DNA from: JBGASG01 sp046328035
GTDB taxonomy: Bacteria; Cyanobacteriota; Vampirovibrionia; Obscuribacterales; Obscuribacteraceae
NCBI GenBank assembly: GCA_046328035.1
Contig: JAXLXI010000016.1
Location: 87,403-151,402 of the forward strand
Direction of reading: 5' to 3'
Length of the DNA: 64,000 nucleotides
Shown here: piece after piece, positions 16,985-26,100 of the stretch
Position numbering within the stretch: position 1 is the first letter of the stretch
How the letters are laid out: each line of letters starts with the position of its first letter
Translations under genes and position numbers: made by a program
The notes under the pieces: generated by a model
The model's database searches: none
Seen by the model: the letters and a program-made list of their open reading frames with translations, nothing else
Told to the model about the DNA's origin: nothing

Positions 16985-17545
16985 ATGAACACGGAACCAG
17001 CACAATCACCGCTTGACGCTGCCAACTTATCTGCCGCACGGCTCTCCGAGAATGACGTGCTGAGTCGATTATTCGCACCGGCGAGCAATTTGCCTGAACC
17101 GCGGAATGAGCAGGCGATTGTGGTCGTTGCTCATGGCAAACCCGAGCGCGCGGTCACGCACCACCAGATCGAGAATCTGATTGCCTACGCCGCTGAGCAG
17201 CTAAAGGAACGAGGCGTTTCCCGGGGCGACAAGGTGGTGTTCTTCGGGGAGAATTGCCCGGAGTTCACTGCCACGATATTGGCTTGCTGGTCGTTGAACG
17301 CGATGGTTCTTGGTCAGATCGTCAAAGCATCCATCGTTCTGCTCGACGAAAAGATCGGGGACAAACTGAAATCCGACAGCGAGAGCGAAAAGCTCAGCGC
17401 GCAACGAGAGTTACAGCGCCGTTTCAGAGCTTTCTGCAAAGAGCAGTTACCACGCTACTACCGCCCGATGGACTGGGAGTTCCTCGATCCTCACGACAGC
17501 TTGCCCAAAACACTCGCCGGCAAGACCGACAAGAAAAAGATGTAG
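16985..17545 (+). pseudogene. Acyl-CoA synthetase (AMP-binding) with large internal deletion
   Basis: The first 110 residues match the start of an AMP-dependent synthetase (THHQIENLIAYAAEQLKERG, then SRGDKVVFFGENCPEF). The reading then jumps to a C-terminal lid domain (GQIVKASIVLLDE, CKEQLPRYYRPMDWEFLD, SLPKTLAGKTDKKK). The middle, about 300 residues with the AMP-binding motif and most of the active site, is missing, yet the frame is kept. The 186-residue product cannot adenylate. The join lies near 17305. Start chosen at ATG 16985; no clear ribosome-binding site. Confidence 0.75.
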
Positions 17546-17659
17546 CTCCAGCCCGTGGCGCCCAGTCTGAGATTTGCCGAAGGCAGCAATAAACATAGTG
17601 TGCTAAGTTCGGTTGTCACATTCAGACGGGCGACGACACCACCATTAATGGATGCTCGT

Positions 17660-17680
17660 CGGATATCCAAAAGATATCCG
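17660..17680 (+). promoter_or_regulatory. Perfect hairpin in the leader of the TPR gene
   Basis: CGGATATC and GATATCCG form an 8-bp stem with a five-base CAAAA loop, about 37 bp before the start codon. There is no U-tract, so it is not a standard terminator. An operator or mRNA leader structure is possible. Confidence 0.3.
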
Positions 17681-17717
17681 CATCGCCATAACTTCCTCAG
17701 GAGAAGAACCGAGAATC

Positions 17718-19679
17718 ATGAGTAATCGTAAATTGATGCTGTCCGCCACCCTCGCCTTGAGCACCCTGGTCACATCGTCCTCCGGGATGGTGGCGCAAGC
17801 CAAGGACGCTGTTCGCAAGACTGTGCAGCCAGCCTTCTCCGATCACGTCTTCAAGGGAACGGTTTCGACAGTCGTCAGAGACGGCGAAAAATGTCTTCTG
17901 GACGGAAGTTATGTCAAAGCCCAAGACGACTTTCGCAAAGCGTTGAATGAAAACTCCAAGGATATCAATGCTCTGTGCGGATTGGGATTTGCACTGGCGT
18001 TGCAGTTCAAACTCGACGGCGCCGATCAGCAGTTTTCAAAAGCTCTGGCGATCGAGCCACAAAGCCCACTCGCACATGTCGGCGTTGCATTCACAACTTT
18101 GAACAGATTGCAGTCTTCTTCAATGAGCGTGATCAGTCAGCGCAATTCGCTTTTGACCAAGGCGCAGTCGGAGTGCGACCTGGCGTTGCGCAGCGATCCG
18201 AACATGCCGGAAGCATTGATGGTGCAGGGCATGGTGCAACGCGCGCAGGGCAAACTCGATCTGGCGAAAGCAAGCTTTTCCAAATCGATTGCACAAGAAC
18301 CGATCTTCTCCAACGCGTTCGTATATCGCGGATTGATCTCCCTTGAGCAGGGCGACCTGTCGTCGGCGGTGGCTGATTTCAAGGAAGGCATCCGTTTGCG
18401 GTCTGCCAACTCCACTGCTCATTACGCGCTCGGCAAAGCCTATTTCAAACTCGGACAACTCGACGAAGCGTACAAAGAACTCAACACGTCGTTGTCGCTC
18501 AACAACAATAGTGCACCATGTCACATCGCCATGGGTGATGTGTATCGCGCCCAGGGCAATACGGTGGCGGCGGTCAAGGAATACAATGCCGCCATCGCGG
18601 TGAAGGCTGAATCGAGCGATGCATATCTGCACCTTGCTGATGTTTATGAAGGTCGCGGCGACCTGGAACTGGCTTCCGCCAATCTGCGTTCCGGATTAGC
18701 TATGAGTCCGGACAGCGTCGATCTGCACCGTCGGCTCGGCGACATCTTACTGCGCAACGAGAAAATCGACGATGCGCTCAAAGAGTACACAACCGTTCTC
18801 GGTTATGTGCCGAATGACGTGGGCGCCATTAACGGCATGACCACGGCACTCATGTTGAAGAGCCAGAAAGAAGCATCTGGTGCCTTCTTCGTATCCAACA
18901 ACTTTGAAGCGGCGGATCGCATGATCCAGCAAGCCATTCAAATGAGCCCGAACAATCTCGAGTTGCGCCTTGCAGAAGCGAAGTTGAGAGCGCTTTCCGG
19001 ACAGCCGGTCAACCTGTCAACCGTCGGTTCGCCATCCAACGATGCTGAACGCATTGCTTACGCGCAGGCACTGCTTGCTCAACTGAAGTTTCAAGAGTCG
19101 AGCCAGATGATGAACGTCGTCATTCAAAATTGCAACAACGCAAAGGACACATTCGCTGTCGGTGACATGGCTTTGTTGACGCACGATCTCGATAGCGCCG
19201 CTGGTGCCTACACCAAAGCTGCGTCATTCCCGGGACCGGACAACAATGCTCGCTCGCAACGCGGATTGGCTGCAGTGGCAAAGACTAAAGAAACCGCACG
19301 CAAGTCTTTGACACTGGCGACGGATCTGGCTCGCAAGGGTCAACTCGCGAGTGCGATCGACAGCTATCGCGATGCGGCATTCAACGATCCACGCAAGGCT
19401 GAGGCGCACCTCGGGCTCGCCGAGTCGCTGCAAAAGTACGGCAAGAAAGACTCCGCCTCGCTCCGCGAGGCGAGCATGCACTACAACGCATACATCGCTC
19501 TCGAGCCCAATCTGCCTGAGAAAGAACGCGAGAAGATCGCCAACAAAGCTTCGACCTGTCAGGAGAATGCATACAAGATCGATCACGGTCAATCGACTTC
19601 GAAGATCTCAGCCATCTTCCAGCCGATCGGCAACTTCAGCAAAAAGGTCGGCAGCAGCATCCGCGAAGTCTTCGAATAA
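17718..19679 (+). CDS. Secreted TPR-repeat protein
   Basis: A 653-residue protein with a signal peptide (LMLSATLALSTLVTSSSGMVAQAKD) and then TPR units over most of its length, such as ALCGLGFALALQFKLDGADQ, AFVYRGLISLEQGDLSSAVA, AHYALGKAYFKLGQLDEAYK and AYLHLADVYEGRGDLELASA. TPR arrays are protein-binding scaffolds; no enzymatic domain is seen. The start at ATG 17718 puts the signal peptide first. Probably periplasmic or cell-surface scaffold. Confidence 0.85.
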   Translation: MSNRKLMLSATLALSTLVTSSSGMVAQAKDAVRKTVQPAFSDHVFKGTVSTVVRDGEKCLLDGSYVKAQDDFRKALNENSKDINALCGLGFALALQFKLDGADQQFSKALAIEPQSPLAHVGVAFTTLNRLQSSSMSVISQRNSLLTKAQSECDLALRSDPNMPEALMVQGMVQRAQGKLDLAKASFSKSIAQEPIFSNAFVYRGLISLEQGDLSSAVADFKEGIRLRSANSTAHYALGKAYFKLGQLDEAYKELNTSLSLNNNSAPCHIAMGDVYRAQGNTVAAVKEYNAAIAVKAESSDAYLHLADVYEGRGDLELASANLRSGLAMSPDSVDLHRRLGDILLRNEKIDDALKEYTTVLGYVPNDVGAINGMTTALMLKSQKEASGAFFVSNNFEAADRMIQQAIQMSPNNLELRLAEAKLRALSGQPVNLSTVGSPSNDAERIAYAQALLAQLKFQESSQMMNVVIQNCNNAKDTFAVGDMALLTHDLDSAAGAYTKAASFPGPDNNARSQRGLAAVAKTKETARKSLTLATDLARKGQLASAIDSYRDAAFNDPRKAEAHLGLAESLQKYGKKDSASLREASMHYNAYIALEPNLPEKEREKIANKASTCQENAYKIDHGQSTSKISAIFQPIGNFSKKVGSSIREVFE

Positions 19680-19687
19680 CTCGCGAT

Positions 19688-20200
19688 CTAGTTCCAAACC
19701 ACGATCGGGGTGAGCGCCCGCAACGCGCAGGGCTCGCCTTCAAGGTATGCTGACAGCGGCTGCTCCATCAGCCGGGTGCCAAGGAATATGATTCGCGCAC
19801 CATCCGACTCGGGCTTGATCGGCGCCATGATCTTCTCGATTTTTTCCAGGGTGGCGTCCACGCGACTGGAAAACGATTCGAAGTACTGGCGATGACTGTT
19901 TATCAGGTGCGGAAGCATAGCGAAGGCGGTCAGGTATCCGAGCGCATTCTTGCTGCCGAAGTCATTGCAGTCGTTGATTTTGCTCAAGTCGCGCAGGAAT
20001 GCCGCGTCTGTCTTGGCGCCGGTCACCTCATTAAGCAGAACTATCGCGTCGTGGCTATAACGTTCGTTGGTGCGATACTCGCCGAACTGCTCGCGTCCAA
20101 TCAACTCTTCGAGAAGCCAGCCGACAGCGCAGCGACCGCCTTTGCGATCGAAGAGTTTTCTAGAAATTGGACGGTAAGGCAAAACAAAGTCCATTCGCAT
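19688..20200 (-). CDS. Hypothetical protein
   Basis: About 170 residues, family not recognised. It begins MRMDFVLPYRPISRKLFDRK and is predicted mostly helical (HDAIVLLNEVTG, LGYLTAFAMLPHLINSHRQYF, RVDATLEKIEKIMAPIKP). No signal or membrane segment. ATG 20200 has GAGGG four bases upstream; GTG 20227 is an alternative. It converges with the TPR gene, 8 bp away. Confidence 0.55.
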   Translation of the reverse strand: MRMDFVLPYRPISRKLFDRKGGRCAVGWLLEELIGREQFGEYRTNERYSHDAIVLLNEVTGAKTDAAFLRDLSKINDCNDFGSKNALGYLTAFAMLPHLINSHRQYFESFSSRVDATLEKIEKIMAPIKPESDGARIIFLGTRLMEQPLSAYLEGEPCALRALTPIVVWN

Positions 20201-20425
20201 GCATCCCTCTGCCCAATAGGGCACCACGCCAATTCACAGCCAAATGAATCACTAACGCCTTGCGGCACGGAGCTCAGAGTATTTCCAGTATAGATTCCAG
20301 CCCGAGAATGCGGGCATTTGCCGGGTCGTTTTGCCGATATCACTGCAACACACAGCAGCAATCAGCAATATTTCGACATTAATTGCGCTATTGTGTTTAG
20401 ACCTAGACCGCACGGAGTACAGGTT

Positions 20426-22207
20426 TTGACTAAAGCTAATCGGGTTGCCATCGCAGTTGCGGTTTTCAGCGCTCTCTGCGCCGCCGGCGCGCGGGATTCG
20501 GTCCTGATCGCTGCAGTCCAGGCGCAAACCTCCGCTGCGGTTCCATCTAAAGCAAGACACACAGCTGACATCGACGAAATGGTCTCCGGTGGAGATTTCG
20601 GCGACGCCGTGGAAGAGTCGAGACGAGTTTTCGCTGCTTCTCCAAACAATCCAATTGCTTGCCTGAATTATGCTAACTGTCTTCGTATGTGCGGTCGCCT
20701 CGCAGAAGCGCGGGACATCTATCAAAAGTTTCTGGCGAAGTTTCCGAACCACTCGCAGACAGAGTTGGTCAAGGGCTCGCTCAAGGTTTTGAACGACGAT
20801 CTCGAGCATATCCCAGATCAGTGGAAGAACAAACTTTCGCCCCGAGACCTGTACCTGATTGATTCGGTGCGTGCTGGTGTTTATCGCTGGGACCGCACGA
20901 AGATGCCTTTGAAGGTTTACATCGGACCCGACGCGGCGGGCACCAACTTCAGGCAGCAAGCGCACAATGCCTGTGATCACTGGCAAACTGAATCGAAAGG
21001 TCTGGTTTCGTTCGTTTTGGTCCCAACACCGCAGCAAGCAGACGTTGAGTTTCTGTTCACCAACGACTGCAACAACAAGGATGTATCGGATCGCCAGGGT
21101 ACTACCAAAAACACTTTCGATTCTAAAGGCGGAATCACGCACACGCAGATTGTTTTGCTGGCTGTCGATCACCTATACAAAAAAGCTATTTCAACACAGC
21201 TTTGCGAAATAGCAGCCACACACGAACTCGGGCACGCGCTGGGATTGCGACACAGCATTTCCCCTGACGACATAATGTTTTCCACGGCGCTCAGAACGCG
21301 CAAGCCGGGAGCGTTTGTTTCCGCCGGTGACACCGACCTTTTAAATATGCTCTACACATTGCCACCCCACGACTTACTGGGCAAAGCGTTGACGGCATTG
21401 CAAAATGCGAATCTCACTGACGAAACGGCGATTCTGCTGTTAAAGTCAGCCGCTGCGCGAGCAGCGCAGAATGAAGGTGATACCAGACATGCAGCGGAAC
21501 TTCTCGAGCAGGTCTATCAAACATATAAGCAGGCGAAGCGTCCGCAGGAAGTTTCTTTAAAACAGCAAATGTCGTATGCGATTCGTTCAGCCGCCCGCGA
21601 TTATTATCTGTTGAAAGACTATCCAAATGCCGAGCGCTGCTACCTGCTCGCTCGTCAGGAATTGGAGAACGGAACGGATAAACCAAAAGATCAAAAGGAA
21701 CTGGCCAAAGTCATAGGGTACATCGCTTTCTGTTGCGGCAAGCAACAGAAAGATGGCGAGCAGACGTCGCTGCTCAATCAGCAATTGACCTTGCTGCAAC
21801 AGCTGAATGATCACAGTGAAACCACCGCACTCTGCCTGTTCAGACTGGGCCGACTGGCGCATCACAAGGAGAACTATGCCGAGGCTGCAGACTACTTCGA
21901 CCGGGCTTGCGACGCATACAAGAAGGCTGGTATCAACAATCAAACTTCCATGCGTTGTGCCACCATGTCCAAAGAGATCAAGAGCTATCTGGCAAAAGTG
22001 GGAAAAGTTGCGCCGCAATCAGCTACTGATGCTGACGGCTACCACAGCTACGACGCTTTCGATCAATGGTTCATCCGTAATCGTGATTGGATAAGGCAGA
22101 ATCCAGACAACCCGAAGACAGCCGAGTGGGCTCTCAAGCTGCAGAAATACTACGGAACGACCGACATCGACAAAATCAATGCCATGCTGAAAGCGCGCGG
22201 GCGCTAA
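20426..22207 (+). CDS. Secreted metzincin metalloprotease (matrixin-like) with TPR regions
   Basis: Zinc peptidase of 593 residues. Counting from the TTG at 20426, which has GGAG eight bases upstream, a signal peptide (VAIAVAVFSALCAAGARDSV) is followed by a TPR-like pair. The protease domain comes next: MPLKVYIGPDA, the site HELGHALGLRH with His266, Glu267, His270 and His276, and a Met-turn at PDDIMF. The C-terminal 250 residues are further TPR-like helices. The family cleaves extracellular or periplasmic proteins. No propeptide cysteine switch is evident. Confidence 0.87.
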   Translation: MTKANRVAIAVAVFSALCAAGARDSVLIAAVQAQTSAAVPSKARHTADIDEMVSGGDFGDAVEESRRVFAASPNNPIACLNYANCLRMCGRLAEARDIYQKFLAKFPNHSQTELVKGSLKVLNDDLEHIPDQWKNKLSPRDLYLIDSVRAGVYRWDRTKMPLKVYIGPDAAGTNFRQQAHNACDHWQTESKGLVSFVLVPTPQQADVEFLFTNDCNNKDVSDRQGTTKNTFDSKGGITHTQIVLLAVDHLYKKAISTQLCEIAATHELGHALGLRHSISPDDIMFSTALRTRKPGAFVSAGDTDLLNMLYTLPPHDLLGKALTALQNANLTDETAILLLKSAAARAAQNEGDTRHAAELLEQVYQTYKQAKRPQEVSLKQQMSYAIRSAARDYYLLKDYPNAERCYLLARQELENGTDKPKDQKELAKVIGYIAFCCGKQQKDGEQTSLLNQQLTLLQQLNDHSETTALCLFRLGRLAHHKENYAEAADYFDRACDAYKKAGINNQTSMRCATMSKEIKSYLAKVGKVAPQSATDADGYHSYDAFDQWFIRNRDWIRQNPDNPKTAEWALKLQKYYGTTDIDKINAMLKARGR

Positions 22208-22237
22208 GGTCCTTGGCACCGCAGTTATCCAGCCAAT

Positions 22238-23146
22238 TCACGTGGGACGCCGCGAATCCCAGGGACTCGGGACACTCTTCTCAAAATAGCGCTCAGGGAC
22301 CGGCACGCCCATAGCCTCTGCCAGTCCCGCAACGGATTCTTGAAACTGGATGATGTGCGGTCGCTTTCGCACGTCCCGCTCGAGTGCACCCGCCAATGCT
22401 CCGACGGCAGCCGCGTCCAGCCCCGGACATCTTTGTGATAGCAGCGCGCGCACGTCGCCGCCGAACTCAATTACTTCCGATGACTGAATTGCTTTTGTCG
22501 AAAACAAGTTAGATATCAAAAGCGCCAGCGAGTACAAATCCGCAGCCGTCCCGATGTCTGCCGGATTGTCCCGGAATTCCGGTGCGGTCAACAGCCGTGC
22601 GTCATTGCGAATGAACTTGGAAATCGGTGTGACGAACTCCGGATGATACGAGATCTGATTAGATTGCTGAATAGTCCACATCTCACCGAGCCGAATCCGA
22701 TCGCCCTTCTTATAGACGGTGGATGGACAGATCGCCAGATGACAGACCCCGGCGCGCGCCAGGTACTCCACACACTTAACCGCGCCAAGCGCCACGCTCA
22801 TTGCCCGCTGAGGCGTCGCCGCCAACTCGTCACTCGACAGGCGCGAAAGCGGAACCCAATCATTATCCATCGCCAGGATCTGACAGTAGATATCGCCGCT
22901 CCACTTAGTACTGACAGGAGCGACAACGAATGTTTCGTCGAGTGACTTGGCATGCTCGGCAGTCAGCGACAGTCCGCGCAACAAGTCATCGCCGCCGGTA
23001 TCAACAATGTCGGCTACCATCATCTCGCCGGAACCAAGTTTCTCAACGCGCTTGCGCACACCAATCAGTCCGGCGGCGGACTCATCGGACAAAATCCGAA
23101 AGCCCAGTTCACGAAGCGAGTTGTCTATCGAGTCTTGCATTGTCAT
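22238..23146 (-). CDS. Predicted pseudokinase coupled to the giant upstream gene
   Basis: A 302-residue protein with the outline of a Ser/Thr kinase C-lobe but degenerate catalytic sites. HLAICPSTV (136-144) sits where HRDLKPSN is expected, LGEMW (153-157) replaces DFG, while APEF (188-191) and DLYSLALLISNLF (203-215) match the APE and D-x-W-S-x-G helices. A kRP helix end (KRPHIIQFQESV) follows. No phosphotransfer is expected. Its ATG overlaps the stop of the 1616-residue gene by 4 bp, so the two are translationally coupled and probably act together. Binding or inhibiting the partner is my inference. Confidence 0.7.
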   Translation of the reverse strand: MTMQDSIDNSLRELGFRILSDESAAGLIGVRKRVEKLGSGEMMVADIVDTGGDDLLRGLSLTAEHAKSLDETFVVAPVSTKWSGDIYCQILAMDNDWVPLSRLSSDELAATPQRAMSVALGAVKCVEYLARAGVCHLAICPSTVYKKGDRIRLGEMWTIQQSNQISYHPEFVTPISKFIRNDARLLTAPEFRDNPADIGTAADLYSLALLISNLFSTKAIQSSEVIEFGGDVRALLSQRCPGLDAAAVGALAGALERDVRKRPHIIQFQESVAGLAEAMGVPVPERYFEKSVPSPWDSRRPT

Positions 23147-26100
23147 TGGGTGCGAACGTTAGTGACTTTACCAAATTTCTTGTGTTCAACGAAGTATCGC
23201 GCGCGTGCCATGATTTTATCTATCTGCCCCGGAGAGAAGCCTTGCGCTTTCAGTTGATTTGGTGTTTCCGGATTATCAACGAACTTCGACAATTTTGCCA
23301 GACTGGCTTGGCTGATGGGAGCCTCATTGAGAGTCGCATAGATATCGTTTGTCACCCAGTCCTTTCTGCGCTGAACGAAATAAGGCACCGCAGCGTCATC
23401 CAGAGCGTAAGCCACATCCAGGTTTCTCACTGTCTTCAAATGCCCTGATGCATCAGTGATAATCATGAAATTGTCCGCATGATCATCGAAGTCGCCGAGC
23501 ACATTGCGCTCGATGATTGCTTGTTCCATGGCGGAACGGAACTGCGCGAAATCGCGATCGTTTCTCACTGCATTCAGCCTTGCCGGATCCGCCACCAGTC
23601 CCTGAAATCGATCAAGTGCAGCGTTCAACGATGGATCATGCGCGGCTCGCTCGGACAAACTCTTCAACAATGCATGCGGGTCTGATGATGGCTTCATGAT
23701 CAGCTCCAGTTCTTCGCGACAAGGCACAAATGCCGCCTCTCCACCCACGGCCTGATGCGGGTAGAGCTTGGTTTCGATGAGCTTCGGCAGTCCTTTCTGA
23801 ACCGGCTCACCTTCCCATTTTTGAACAAAACCTAAAACCTCATGTCCCTCGATATTGAGCTTGCGAATCGCCGACGGCGGATAGCCGTTGTCGAAGCCCA
23901 TTTGCTTAAACAGCGACTGAGCCAGAACCTCTTTCTGCATCCTGGCTGTATCTTCCGCCGATAGATTCGCCCGGAACACCACATCATAAGAAGTATTGGT
24001 CACCGGGTCCCGGCAGGTCGCATGATACCAGAGCAACTTTTTATCCGGGTCAGTCTGAATGCGCTCGCCCAGCGTTATCTCGCCTCTGCCCAGCGCGGCA
24101 ATCTCCGGGTCGCCGTGAGAGCCAAGCAATTGCTTGGGCGTTGCCGAGACGATCTCAGGATGCTCGGTCTTGAGCTCGCTGATAGAAACCGTTCTCTCTT
24201 CTTTGACGGAAGAAACAACAAACGTCTCGTTCGGCGGGCGCCCGTCGATGCGCACTATCTTGTATTGCCGATCCTGGGAGTCCCACATATTGGAACCCTC
24301 ACGCAGATCGCTGATGAAGCTCTCCGACCGTCCTAACTTGGACATCAAAGCCTTGCGGTCGAACGACTCGACACGCAGTTCGCCCAGACTGACAATTTCA
24401 TTGTTGAAGGCCAGCACCTTCCATTCTTTGCCCTGGTACATCAACTGCTGCTCACGCTTCAAATTGATAATGTGCAGCGCCGGCTCATTCTCAAGCCCGA
24501 GTTGATAGTCAGGCGCTTCGACACGTTCGACCGGCGCTACGCGTTCGACCGGTTCGCCCGCCTCCACGCGATGCATCTTGCCGGTGGTGTGATCGACAAT
24601 GACGGCCTGCCCATCGTCAGTGACCTGCAAGTCGCCTTTGATGTCGACGTTGCTGTTGGGTTCGTGGAACGTCTCACCGTCGCGTGTCTGGAACTTCAAG
24701 TTTTCGGACTGGACTTCCACAACTTCCTCGCCGGCGAATCGACCTCGGGTTGCCTTGACGACTTTGACAGCGCCGTGAAAAACCGTATCCAGAATTCCGG
24801 CAGAAACCGCACCGATCAAAATGCCCTGAATCGCCTGCTTGGCGAGATCTTTGTGATCCTTGTCGAAGATGTGCGTGGAGACTTCGTTGAGTCCACCGCC
24901 AGCACCACCGGCAGCCATCACCAGTCCCCTCTCGTACAGCGCCCTGGTGAGCGCGTTGCGCGCCAGCGGCAAGGTGTTTTCAGCGAGTGTCTTATTCATC
25001 AGCTGAGCGAGCTTCTCCTCGCAACCCGGCGCGGCATATTTCTTTGCTAGCTCGGCGAACTCCTTCTCTGCAATGCCGGGAGCACTTTTGGCACCATGTG
25101 CGAGTATGTTTTCCGATGCCTTGACCAGTTCCCTTTCCAGCTGCTGCTTTGTCACCCCTTGGGCCAGGAGTTCGGCATTTTCTTTGAGGAGGAAACCGGC
25201 TGTGCTGCTCGCCGCCAATTTATTGATGCCGAGCATCTCAGGTCCGAGCACCGCCACCAACGTGCTCATGCCGCCGGTGAAGATGTCTTTGCCGGCTGTC
25301 ATTGGATTAGCCTGATAATTACCGCCCTCCAGAAGCGGTCGCATGGCAGCCTTATACGTGCCGCCAACCGCCATCAAGGTGACATAGAGTTCCCAACTCC
25401 CACCGGCGGTGAATGGTGCCGCCACACCAGCCGCGACACCAATCGAGGCGTCGGTAAATTGACTGGTGAACTCATGGTTTTGCATCGAGTATTGATGCGA
25501 TATATCAGAGCCGGACCAGAAGAGTTTCTCGAGCTGTTCTTGTTTCTCCACAGAAAGCCGGTCGACGTCAGAGCCGTTGGCTTGTATGTAACCGTAGATC
25601 TTGTTGAGGTGATCTTCGCGTTGCACAGCAGAACTGTTGGACAAACCAGTCATCAGCGGATCGCCGATTGCACTCGAATGATCTTTGGCATCGAAGCGGG
25701 CACCATAGAAGTCAGCGCGCGCGTTGTGCTCCGGCGACAAGAGGCGCAATATCTCAAGCCGGTCCAGAGGATCGACTTTGCCTAGCAGTTTCGCATCGAG
25801 GTCCTGCTGGTACTTGTGGGCGAACTCACTTTTTGTTTCGCCAAGATTCATGGTTGGGTCGTTGAGTAAGCGGCGCACGTCTTCGACGGTTACATTGTGC
25901 GTGCCGTCAATGAACGCCTTGAGAACATCGCAAGGACGCGCTTCGGGCGGCAGATCCATCTTGGGCTGCGCGGACTCCGCTTCGGGCTTCTGAAACCTGA
26001 TGCCCAGCGATTCGGGCGTGACAAGTTTGGACTCCTCGAAAGACTTGGCGTTCAGCTTGGTATCGATGAAATAGCGGAGGGATTGATCCTCCAGCGAACC

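Noticed and set aside
20252..21172. 306-residue minus-strand frame opposite the metzincin gene
   Set aside because: Antisense to the conserved HExxH region; composition not protein-like.
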